A stretch of 64,000 nucleotides of DNA from Streptomyces sp. P9-A2 (GTDB taxonomy: Bacteria; Actinomycetota; Actinomycetes; Streptomycetales; Streptomycetaceae): assembly GCF_036634175.1 (NCBI RefSeq), contig NZ_JAZIFX010000001.1, positions 5,580,001-5,644,000 of the forward strand, written 5' to 3'. The notes under the pieces were generated by a model. That model saw only the letters and a list, made by a program, of their open reading frames with translations, was not told where the DNA came from and did no database searches. The stretch's first letter is position 1. The number at the start of each line of letters is the position of its first letter. Shown one piece after another: positions 32,034 to 41,700 of the stretch. The position numbers were made by a program, and so were the translations under genes.

Positions 32034-35000
32034 CTACTTGTAGATCGTTTCTTGCCACTTGATCTCGACCCGGTATCCCGCGAAGAACCCGCCAGTGTAT
32101 TGCGGTGTTTTGTTGGCGGCTTCCTGCCATGTGGAGTGCCCGGGGAGGAAGGACTCGTTGTCGATGTCCGTCCACGCACGGTACTGGACCGTCAGGGTGT
32201 CCCCCTTGGTCTTCGTGATGTCGTACTCCAGCGCGTAGGACCCGAGGACGCCCTGTGCCTTCCGGTCGTCCGCGCCCACTACCAGGCCGCCGAGATCGGA
32301 GGCGTACACACCGGCCATCTGCAGGTAGTTGAGACTTTTTCCGTCCCGGTTCTTGGTCGTGCTGTAGTCCTCGCGGCCGCCCTTCTTCCCCGAGACCGTG
32401 AAGTTGGCGGCGATCGACGCGCGCGCGTCCTTCATGCTGGAGCTCTCGATCAGGATACGGGTCAGCTCGTCGTCACCGTCGTAGTTCTGGTCGCCCGTGC
32501 GGCTCTTGAGGTCGGGGCTCCCCCAGATCCAGCGCCAGGCCAGACCCCACGGACCGCCGCTGCGGACCTTTCCGTCGCCGCCGAAGCTCTTGTTCGCGAG
32601 CTGGCCGGACGGCGGCCGGTTGGACATCTGGTACTCCATGATCATCTTCTGGAGTCGGCGCATCTCCGGGCTCTGGCTGAACGTGATCGGCAGCGGGTCC
32701 GGGCCCAGCAGCAGGACCACTGGCGGGAACTCCTGGAGCATGGCCGGCGGCAGACCGACGCTGGGCAGCACCGACGACGCGGCGGCGGTGCCGGAGCCGC
32801 CGCCGGAGCCGCCACCGGAGTCGAACGGCGGCGCCATTTCGTCCAAGGACCCGGTCACGGCGTCGGAGCAGTCCACGCCTATGGTGCAGCTGATCGAGCC
32901 CTGGCCGCTGGGGTCGGCGAGGGTCACCGGGTTGTTCTCGGCGTACCCGTAGCCGTTGAGGGACTGGTGCTTCGCCGTCTCCAGGAGCGGGTCGACGCTG
33001 ATGAACGCGCCGAGGATCGGGTCGTACTCCCGGGCTCCGACATGGGTCAGGCCGGTGCTCTTGTCGGACGTCTTGCCGAGGAACCCGCGGTCGTCGACCC
33101 AGGTGCCGACCGCCGCCCGCGCCCGCTCCTCGCCGAAGACTGTCAGGAAACGCCGGGTGATGGCGTGCGTCCCGGCCTCCACGGCCAGGCTGGACGTGCC
33201 GTGGTGGTCGCCGACGAGGTAGTACAGCTTGTTGCTGCCGCTCTGGTTGGTGCGGACCGCGACCGTCAGTTCCTCCGTGCCGTAGTGGCGCTGGGCCCAG
33301 ACGGTGCCGTCCTTGCGCAGGTGGACCTCGGTGGCGCCGGCGTAGAGCACCCGCTCACCGTTCGTGGCGGAGCGGATCAGCAGGTTGCCGTCGGCGTCGT
33401 ATGTGTAGTCGGTCGAGTTCGTCCCCTCGGCCAGCCGGGAGAGCTTGCCCTCCGCGGACCAGGTCAGTTCCTGCCTGGCCGTGGCGCCGGGGCGGTGCCG
33501 GGTGTTGCCGGCGGGGTCGTGGTCGTAGGTCTGCGCGGGGCTCGCGCAGTCGCTCTTGGTGGTGGTGCCGGTGACCGCGTGCTTGGCGGTTCCCGCGAAG
33601 CAGTACGTGGTCGTGGTGTCGCCGGCGCCGGTGTGCTCGGTCTCGGTCTTGCGCTGACCCGCTTCGGTGTAGGAGTAGCTGGTCCAGTACGGGTCGGGGC
33701 CGCCCAGACTCGTGGCGCTACGCGTGTCGGAGCAGTCCCGCGAGGCCGGGGTCCAGGCGTCGGTCAGCCGGCGGAAGCCGTCGTAGGCGAAGCACTGGGT
33801 CTCGGGCCTGGCGCCGGCGGCCGTGCTCGGGTCGCTGATCGACGTGATGTTGCCGGCTTCGTTGTGGGTGTAGTTGAGGTCCTGGACCAGGCCGCGGGCG
33901 AGGTCGGTGACGTAGCTGCGCAGCAGCCGTCCGGTGCCCTCTTCGTAGGTGTGGTTGACGTATGTCTTCTTGTGCTCCTCGGTATTGGCCTGGCCCAGTA
34001 CGAGCTGCTGCACCTGGCCGAGCATCGAGTAGTCGGTGTCCAGCAGGTAGCCGGTGGAGCCGTTGATGGACTTCACCTGGGCGAGTTCGGTGTAGTCGAA
34101 CTTGACGGCCTCCTTGGGCAGTCCGCCCAGCGCCGGCTCGCTCTTGTTGTCCAAGGTCCCGTCGAGGTTGTAGTGGCTGCCGAACTCGATGACCGAGGGC
34201 ACGCCCGCCTTCACCAGGGCGTCGTCGGCCGGGAGAGCGATCTGCGAGGCCACCACGCGGCCGAGGCTGTCGTACTCGGTGACCTTGCGGACGTAGGCCT
34301 TGCCCGGGCTGCCGCTGCCGTCGGCATAGCGGATCGACTGCGACGGCTTGCCCTTGACGAGGTCGTCGTAGGTCTGCTTGGTGAGCTGGTTGGCTGCGGT
34401 CTTGGTGTTGGCCCAGGTACCGGTGATGCGGCCGATGTCGTCGTACTCGGTCAGCACCGACTGCTGTCTGGCGTCGGTGACCTTGACGGTCTGGTCGAGG
34501 GCGTTGTAGCCGGTGTGCGCCGCGCCCTTGTCCGGGTCGGTGACGTCGGTGAGCCGGCCGAACAGGTCGTACCCGTAGGTCCACTTCGCCTGGTCGGGGC
34601 CGGTGACGACGAGTTCCTTGTCGTCCAGCGTGTACGAGGTGCGCACCGAGGTGTACGTGGCGCCCACGCCGGCGCCGAACTCCTGGTCCGCCGGGCTCTG
34701 TCCGGCGTACTGGCGCGTCTCGACGGTCCGCCCGCGCGCGTCGACGATGGTGCGCTGGGCCACGCCGCCTTCCAGGGCCGACGTCGCCGTCGAGTCACCG
34801 GTGTAGGCGGTCGTGCTGGTCCAGCGCTTCACACCGTAGAAGTGGACCGTGCGGCTCGTCTCGCGCTCCGTGCCGTCGTACGTCGTGATCGTCTGGGTGG
34901 GTGAATGGCCGTACTCGGTGCGGGTGTAGGTGCTGGTCGGGGTTCTGGTGGAGTCGTAGATGTCGGCGGACGTGTCGTACGGCAGGCCGCGCGAGTCGTA

Positions 35001-38000
35001 GCGGGTGTCGGTCAGGAGGCGGCCGGTGCCCGCCGGGGTGGGCGACTGGGTCTGCAGCTTGCGCAGCAGCGCGTCGTAGAGGTCGTACCTCGTGTTGTAG
35101 GTCTTGCCGTCCGCCTTGAGCGTCGAGGTGGACACCCAGGACGGCTTGGTGGCGCTGAGCTTGTAGGCGAACGTACTGCTGGCGGCGTCGCCGGCGCCCT
35201 TGCTGCGGTTGGGCAGCCAGACGGCGGTCAGCCGGCCCATGGCGTCGTAGGTGAGCTCCGTCTTCTTCAGGTCGGCGTCGTAGGTGCGCTCCGCCAGACC
35301 GCGCCGGGGGTCGATGAACGTGGTGGTCTTGTGCCCCATGGCGTTGGTGAGCACGGTCTTGGTCAGCGGGCCGGCCGCGGGGGGCGTGTACTCGGTCGTC
35401 GTGGGTTCCTGGTTGGCGTCGGTGATGCCGACGACGCGGCCGAGGGTGTCGTAGGTCGTGGTGCTGACCGTCTGCCAGCCCGTCGGTAGGCGCAGGCCCG
35501 CCGCGTTGGCCGTGGCCGGGTAGCCGGTGGCCCGACCAGTCCAGGTCACCTCGCCCTTGGCCGGCTCCTGCGCCGCCTTCCAGGTGGTGGCTCCCGCCGT
35601 GTCGTAGACGGTGGCCGTGTCGGACAGCAGGTCGCCGCGCTTGTCGGTGGTCGCAGGCAGCGACAGGGACGTGTCGGTGACCGAGCAGAGCCTGCCGACG
35701 ACACGGACCCGGGAGGTCAGGCCGGTGATCCCGGCGGTGTCGTTGCGCGCGTACCAGGTGCGCGTACAGGTCTCGTCACCGCTCTTGGCGGTGTCGCCGG
35801 TGTCCTCGGCGGCGGTGATCATGCCGTAGTCGTCGTAGGTGTTGGCGATCGTGCGGGACCGCCAGGTCTTCGGCGCCGTCAGGTACGTGTAGGTGGTGGC
35901 CTCCGCCCCGCGCACATAGCGGGCCCGGTGGTCGATCGCGCCGGGCACCGTCTGATGAGCGGTCTCCTTCGACCACGGCTTGTTCGCGGTCACCTTGACC
36001 GGTGTCGCGCCGTTGTAAACGACCTGCTCGCGCAGCTGCCCGGCGTACTGCGGGCTGTCGGTCAGCGTGGCCAGACCCAGGGCGGGCGTAGCCAGCGGGG
36101 CGACGCTGACCGAACGGGTGGTGCCGTCGGCCTTCTTGTCGCCGTCCATGCCCTGGAAGAAGAGTGAGACGGTCTTGGAGCGGGTGGTGCCGACCGCGCC
36201 CTTGGTGACGGTGACCTCGCGGTAGCCGCGCCAGTCGGACCAGGTCCGCTCGTCCGAGGGCGTGAACGGGTCGTCGTTGAAGTGCCAGGCCGCCCCGGAG
36301 TAGGCGTAGGCGTTCTCCACCGCCTCGTTGTTGCCGGCCGGATCGAAGGTGGCCACGGCGAGTGCGCGGTACTTGTGGAACCAGTCCACCGACGCGTTCT
36401 CGGCGCCGTTGATGTTCCAGTACTGCGGGTAGCAGGAGCGGGTGTTGGTGTCCTGCGGAGCGTTGATGACGCTGCTGCGCACGCACTCCTCCGACGACAG
36501 CGTGACCCTCGTCAGGGCACCGGTCTCCGAGGTGACGGTCAAGATGCGCGGCCGTCGCAGAGGGAGGATGTCGTCGGTACCGTCGACCCGGTTTGGCCGC
36601 ATCTGATAGGTGAAAGCGATCGGTTCGTTGACGATCTCGGTGCCCGCCTTGGCCGTACGGCGGATCGACATCAGGGCCAGGGTCTGGTCGCTGCTGTCTC
36701 CGATGTCGCCGCCGTCCAGGTACTTCTGGGTGAGGTCCCAGGTGTCGACGGCCTTGTAGGCGCTGTCCGCGGCCGACCAGGAGAACGTGTTGATCTGGGT
36801 CAGGCGCTTGCGGGTGAAGAAGGCCGGTCCCGCCGCGCTGCACTCCTTGTCACCGTCGGAGCAGATCGCATCGAACGGGACGTCCGGCCAGTTCTTCGCC
36901 GTGGCTTTGGTCAGTGAGGAGCAGTCCTCGGCGGTGCAGCGCTCCGCGTGCCCGAAGGTGACCTTCGCGTCGGCGTCGTCGGTGAACAGCGCGCCCTTGC
37001 GCAGGCCGTACCTGATCTCCTTCAGGTATCCGCCGCGCGTGTAGGCGGTGTCGGCGGTCTTGGCCTTGTTCTTCTTGTAGTGGTTGGTCTCCTTGGCGTA
37101 CCAGTAGGTGCCGGCATTGCCGCGGGTGGTCTCGGCGTAGTCGAGGTTCCAGCGCCAGGCCTGGGTCAGCGCGCGGTCGCCGAAGGCGTCGCCCGCGCTG
37201 TAGCCGGGTTCACCGCTGTCGTCGCCGAAGACCGGGACGGTCCACACGGAGTTGGTGCGCTGGTCCGACGCGCCGTCGAGCTTGTTCAGGCCGAAGACGT
37301 ACCTCGTGCCGTCCCCGGTGACGACGGTCCAGTACTCGCCGTCGTTGTCGCCGTTGTCGGCGCCGGTGCTCCGGGTCACCTTCGAGGCGTCGTCGTCCTC
37401 CAGGCGCCAGCGTCCGGTGTCGTCGTCCTTGATCAGGCGGCTGGACTTGCCGTTGAGCACAAGGCGCGCGTTGTCGTACTTCCAGCAGCGGTCGAACACG
37501 TCCGCGTGGCCGTCGTCGTCGCAGCTGCCGTAGGCCCGCTCGATGTAGGACTCGGTGAGGCCGAAGCCCTCACCGACCGCGGTGCCCTGGTTGTTGGTGG
37601 TCGCCGTACGGCCGTCCACACTGCCCGAGTCGTACGTCAGAGTCAGGGTCGGGGTGGGGTCGGCAGCGGCCGGTGGCAACGGGAACTTGTGCGACCAGGT
37701 GAAGGCTCCCGAGCTGCCGCCGGCCTCCCAGGACGAGGCCGCGGACAGCGCGGTCGCCGAGTAGTCGCCGGTACCGGACGGGGACTCGCCGGCGCTCGCC
37801 GCGAGGGCGGTGACGGCGAGGACGGTCGGAGCCGCCGTGGCCGCCCGCCGGGTGGTGCCGCCGTCATCGGCCGCGGTGAGACGCGCATCGGCGGACACGG
37901 TCCTGGCGGTCCGGTCGTTGTCGGACTCCAGCGGGGTCTGCCGGCGGCACTCGGCCTTGGCCGGCGTGGTCAGCGCACACGCCGGGAGCTGGACGAGACG

Positions 38001-38573
38001 CAGCCGTCCGGCCCAGTCACCGCCGATCGCGCTGGCGAAGGAGTCGTAGCCGACACTCACGCGCGCGACTCCGGAGGTGTCGGCCTCGGCGGTGAGCAGC
38101 ACACCGGTGACGCCGGCCCCCTCCGCCGCCTTCTGGTCCAGTACCTTGACGCGCGCCTCGGTGCCGGCCGCGGGCAGCGTCTTCGCCCTGGGCTGCACCG
38201 TCACCGGGATGCCGGCCGGTGCGGCAGCGCCCTTGCGTTTGCCGCCGAGGGCGACGACAGCCAGGCCGGCCTCGGGCCAGGTGGCCTGCTGGTCGGTTAC
38301 CGCCCGCCGCGCCTGCTCCTTATTGGCCTGCCGCATCTCGGTGGCCTGCTGCCGGGCCTTCGCCGCGCCGAGCGTGCGCACCTCCTCGACCTTGCTCACC
38401 CGCTGTTCGGGGACGCCCGGTCGCTTCACGGTCCCGGTCGCCGCCTCCGCCAGACCCACGGGTGCCAGCAGCGACAGTGCCACCGCGACAGTCAAGAACC
38501 GCACGTCACGACGTAGTAGTGACGCGTTCCTGCCAAGTTTCAATGTTCTGCCCCACCGTTCTTTCCGGCCCAT
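32034..38573 (-). CDS. Secreted RHS/YD-repeat protein with variable C-terminal module
   Basis: The product is 2179 residues. The N terminus is basic with a signal peptide ending about residue 45 (AVALSLLAPVGLAEA); the start at 38573 is uncertain, as no strong ribosome site is near. Next comes a beta-rich N-terminal region (FTWSHKFPLPPAAADPTPTL onward), then many YD repeats (YDTLGRVVGITD, YDAMGRLTAVWLP, YDLFGRLTDVTDP, YDSLGRVVAS, YDADGNLLIRS). The RHS core end reads YDPILGAFISVDPLLE and NPVTLADPSG. About 287 residues follow the core and are unlike any toxin family I know. WapA and Tc/RHS proteins with this plan form hollow shells around a C-terminal effector. Confidence 0.88.
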   Translation of the reverse strand: MGRKERWGRTLKLGRNASLLRRDVRFLTVAVALSLLAPVGLAEAATGTVKRPGVPEQRVSKVEEVRTLGAAKARQQATEMRQANKEQARRAVTDQQATWPEAGLAVVALGGKRKGAAAPAGIPVTVQPRAKTLPAAGTEARVKVLDQKAAEGAGVTGVLLTAEADTSGVARVSVGYDSFASAIGGDWAGRLRLVQLPACALTTPAKAECRRQTPLESDNDRTARTVSADARLTAADDGGTTRRAATAAPTVLAVTALAASAGESPSGTGDYSATALSAASSWEAGGSSGAFTWSHKFPLPPAAADPTPTLTLTYDSGSVDGRTATTNNQGTAVGEGFGLTESYIERAYGSCDDDGHADVFDRCWKYDNARLVLNGKSSRLIKDDDTGRWRLEDDDASKVTRSTGADNGDNDGEYWTVVTGDGTRYVFGLNKLDGASDQRTNSVWTVPVFGDDSGEPGYSAGDAFGDRALTQAWRWNLDYAETTRGNAGTYWYAKETNHYKKNKAKTADTAYTRGGYLKEIRYGLRKGALFTDDADAKVTFGHAERCTAEDCSSLTKATAKNWPDVPFDAICSDGDKECSAAGPAFFTRKRLTQINTFSWSAADSAYKAVDTWDLTQKYLDGGDIGDSSDQTLALMSIRRTAKAGTEIVNEPIAFTYQMRPNRVDGTDDILPLRRPRILTVTSETGALTRVTLSSEECVRSSVINAPQDTNTRSCYPQYWNINGAENASVDWFHKYRALAVATFDPAGNNEAVENAYAYSGAAWHFNDDPFTPSDERTWSDWRGYREVTVTKGAVGTTRSKTVSLFFQGMDGDKKADGTTRSVSVAPLATPALGLATLTDSPQYAGQLREQVVYNGATPVKVTANKPWSKETAHQTVPGAIDHRARYVRGAEATTYTYLTAPKTWRSRTIANTYDDYGMITAAEDTGDTAKSGDETCTRTWYARNDTAGITGLTSRVRVVGRLCSVTDTSLSLPATTDKRGDLLSDTATVYDTAGATTWKAAQEPAKGEVTWTGRATGYPATANAAGLRLPTGWQTVSTTTYDTLGRVVGITDANQEPTTTEYTPPAAGPLTKTVLTNAMGHKTTTFIDPRRGLAERTYDADLKKTELTYDAMGRLTAVWLPNRSKGAGDAASSTFAYKLSATKPSWVSTSTLKADGKTYNTRYDLYDALLRKLQTQSPTPAGTGRLLTDTRYDSRGLPYDTSADIYDSTRTPTSTYTRTEYGHSPTQTITTYDGTERETSRTVHFYGVKRWTSTTAYTGDSTATSALEGGVAQRTIVDARGRTVETRQYAGQSPADQEFGAGVGATYTSVRTSYTLDDKELVVTGPDQAKWTYGYDLFGRLTDVTDPDKGAAHTGYNALDQTVKVTDARQQSVLTEYDDIGRITGTWANTKTAANQLTKQTYDDLVKGKPSQSIRYADGSGSPGKAYVRKVTEYDSLGRVVASQIALPADDALVKAGVPSVIEFGSHYNLDGTLDNKSEPALGGLPKEAVKFDYTELAQVKSINGSTGYLLDTDYSMLGQVQQLVLGQANTEEHKKTYVNHTYEEGTGRLLRSYVTDLARGLVQDLNYTHNEAGNITSISDPSTAAGARPETQCFAYDGFRRLTDAWTPASRDCSDTRSATSLGGPDPYWTSYSYTEAGQRKTETEHTGAGDTTTTYCFAGTAKHAVTGTTTKSDCASPAQTYDHDPAGNTRHRPGATARQELTWSAEGKLSRLAEGTNSTDYTYDADGNLLIRSATNGERVLYAGATEVHLRKDGTVWAQRHYGTEELTVAVRTNQSGSNKLYYLVGDHHGTSSLAVEAGTHAITRRFLTVFGEERARAAVGTWVDDRGFLGKTSDKSTGLTHVGAREYDPILGAFISVDPLLETAKHQSLNGYGYAENNPVTLADPSGQGSISCTIGVDCSDAVTGSLDEMAPPFDSGGGSGGGSGTAAASSVLPSVGLPPAMLQEFPPVVLLLGPDPLPITFSQSPEMRRLQKMIMEYQMSNRPPSGQLANKSFGGDGKVRSGGPWGLAWRWIWGSPDLKSRTGDQNYDGDDELTRILIESSSMKDARASIAANFTVSGKKGGREDYSTTKNRDGKSLNYLQMAGVYASDLGGLVVGADDRKAQGVLGSYALEYDITKTKGDTLTVQYRAWTDIDNESFLPGHSTWQEAANKTPQYTGGFFAGYRVEIKWQETIYK

Positions 38574-38656
38574 CGGCCGGAACGCGAGTTCCTCAAACCG
38601 GGTCGCCGCGCGTTCGCCATGGCAGGTCGCATCGTGGCGCGGCGCACCCGGTCGCG

Positions 38657-38692
38657 GTGCGGGCGGCGGCCCGTCGGAGCCGCCGCCCGCAC
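38657..38692 (-). terminator. Terminator hairpin between the LamG and RHS genes
   Basis: Perfect 14-bp stem, GTGCGGGCGGCGGC and GCCGCCGCCCGCAC, with an 8-nt loop, just after the LamG-gene stop on the minus strand and 84 nt before the RHS start. It should reduce read-through, so the RHS gene may be made at a lower level or from its own promoter. Confidence 0.8.
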
Positions 38693-38703
38693 CTCACATG
38701 CCG

Positions 38704-41700
38704 TCAGTCACCGACGAGCGTGTCGATCTGGTCCGGGCCCCCCATGGCGCCGGCCCACACCCGGACCTCCTCGATCCGACTGGGCAGGTGGTGCTGCCAG
38801 ACGCTGTTCGTGAAACCCTTGCCCACGGCGAAGTCGCCCGTTCCCGCCTTGGCGGTGAACATCAGGTCGTCGCCGTTCTGGTTGCGGCCCAGGTAGAGGC
38901 CGATCGTGCCGGTCTGGGCGTCGAAGATGCCCGTCAGCCGGACGACGCTGTCGGCCATCGCGCCCTCGTTCGACACGACGGAGCTGAACGTACCGTCGGC
39001 GTTCAGCCGGCCGAAGTGCCATTTGCCGGTCGGCACGGTGCGCTCCTCGAGCGTCTCCTCGTCCAGCACCGTCTCCTTGCCGGTGATCTGGTACCAGAGC
39101 CCCCAGGCAGAGCCGTCGGCTGTGCGCTGACCGAGGATCTGGCCGGTGTAGCCGACTTTCTTCGCCGCCAGCTTGGCGCCGTCCAGCTCGGCCCTCGTGG
39201 TCACCGTGAACGAGCCGGTGTCGTCCACCAGCGGGCCGCCGACGGTGGCCGCGTCGTCGACGCCGTCCAGCACGATCGCCCCGCCGTCCAGGACGGCCCC
39301 GCCGGCCAGGGACAGGCTCCTGCCGTAGCCGGAGGTGGTGTCGGCGACAGTGCTGCCGCTGCCGAGGGAGGAGTCCCAGTTGGCGACCAGCTCCGCCCCG
39401 GCGAACTGCTCCGAGGTGAGCAGACGCGCCTCGTCGGCGATCTCCTTCTCCGTCAGTGCTCCCTGCCAGATGGTGATCTCGTCCACGGAACCGTGCATGA
39501 AGTCCTTGTACGCGTCGGCGTGCATCGTCCGGCCGATCTCCAGCGGGCCCTCCGCCTTCCACGCCGTGCCGGTGGCGGCCGTCGACTGCAGGACACCGTT
39601 GACGAAGAGGCTGACCTTCTTCTGTTCCGCGTCGAACACCGCGGCCACATGGGTCCACACCCCGCGCGGGGTCGGCTGCTTCGCCTTCGCCTCGGCGAAC
39701 GAACCCTCCTTCGAGAGGACGCGCACGCTCCAGACATTGGAGCCCCCGCCGCCGTACGACACGTACAGCGGGCTGTACTTCTGGCTGAAGGGGCCCGGGT
39801 TCGGCGTCTGGCTGAGCAGGGTCAGGGTGTGATTGGCGGCCGGGTCCACCCGCGCCCAGGACGCGACCGTGTAGGAGGAAGCGGTGTCCAGCACGGGGCC
39901 ACCGGTGGCCGCGAAGTCGTCCGTGCCGTCCAGGACGAGGCCCTTGTCGGTGACCGTGCTCTCCAGGGGCACGCCTTGGGCGTCGTGCGTGAGGAGCCCG
40001 CGCCGCCCGCGGCTGTCCCGCACGGCACCGGCGCTCAGCGTGGCGTCGTCGCGGCCGTCGGCCGTGGCGGAGTCCAGCGCGGCGCCGTTGTCCTCGGTGA
40101 AGTGCCAGCGGCCGACGGGGACGTCACGCGCGGCGACCTGGAAGCTCACTACCGTCTGTGCACCGGAGCGGCCCAGTTCGTCCACCGCCTTGACGTACAG
40201 GTTGACGGTGCCCGAGCTCTGGGGCGTGAAGGTCCCTTGCCAGCCAAGAAAGTAGGGAAAGCTGTAGGCATTGTCCAGTTTGGCGATCCTTTCGCAGGTC
40301 AGCAACGGCGGCAGTCCTTCGATGCACTTCGGTACGGCATCGATCCAGTTACCGTTCTGGGACAGTCGGTACTGGTACTCGGTCTTGTTGGACTCCCCCT
40401 CAACGCGCTTGAAGGTGAAGGTGGCCTTCTGGCCCGGTCCGCCGGCCGCCGTGCAACTGTTCGCGGTGCACTTGCTGTACGGGCTGCCGATGGTGACCTG
40501 GGGGGCCTTGGGCGCCGTGGGATCGACCTTGAAGTAGCAGTAGCCGCTCGTCGAGGCGTTCGACGGCCCCGACAGGTAGCTGCCGCCGCTGTTGTAGTAC
40601 GAGCGGACCCAGGCCCGGTACCGGTACAGCTTGCTCTCGGTCAGCGTCGACCAGGAGATCGTCTGCTTCTTCCCGTCGCCCGCATACCCGGTGGAGGGCC
40701 GCAGGTCGCCGTTGCCGGCCAGGGTGTCCGACCAGGTGCCGTCGCTGTTCTTGTGGTCGATGTCGAAGTAGACGCGCAGCTGAGCTTCCTTCTCCCCGCC
40801 GGGAGCGGTCTGGGTGGTCGCGGCCAGCGACGGGGTCGGGTCGGAGACGATGGCCGGGTTCGATGAGCTCGTCTCGCACACGGTGCCCGAACCGGTCACC
40901 AGGCCGATGCCGGTGGGTTTGGCGGGCAGGCCCACGAAGGAGACTTCGAGGACGGCGTCGTTGCGGAACCGTTTCCATGCGGAGGTGTCCGACTCATCGT
41001 GTGCCTTGACCAGCAGCGTCAGCCGGGAGAACTTGCCCGCGGCGAAGTCCCGCACGGTCGGGGTGAGGTTCTCGTTCGTCTCTTCCGGGTTGTCGTTGAA
41101 CTCGATCGGTGCGTCCGGCGAATCGGGATCGCACAGCGACCCGCGGCCGGCCGAAACATGCCGGTCGCCCATCAGGTCCAGGTGTTTGGGACGTGACGAC
41201 CACGTAGTGGAGGAGGAGATGTTGCTGGTGCGGACCAGGTCCACCCAGCGCGGGTCGCACTGGAACGCCCACGGCTCGGTCACCCGGAACGTGGCGTCCA
41301 GGACATGTTTGCCCTTCAGACTGGCCGGCGAGAACTCGAAGTACAGGCGCTGGACATAGCCGGGCCCGCAGTAGTAGCCGTTCCACGTGCCGCACTTGCC
41401 CACCCCCTTGCCCAGGTCGTCCTCGCCGTTGCCCCAGCCGTAAGATTCATAGCCGTCCGAGCGCAGCAGGGTGCGCTCCGACTCGTCCCACGTCACCGAC
41501 GGGTCGATGAACAGCGGAAAGGCCGACTCCTCGGTGGAGGTGAGCATGTCCGTGTCCGGGATCACCGACAGGGAGTTCTTGCCGACCTCGACGTCCATCC
41601 GGGCCACCGTGTCGCCTTGACCCGGCTCCAGGCCCGAGCCGGACGGCGCCGCCTCCGCCGGGTCCGACGGGGCGCTGTCCCCCGTTTCCTCGGTCGCGGT

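Noticed and set aside
31611..34904. 1097-codon plus-strand frame opposite the RHS gene
   Set aside because: Reads as Val/Gly/Arg-rich antisense of YD repeats with no ribosome site; the RHS reading with its YD repeats and core motif is clear.
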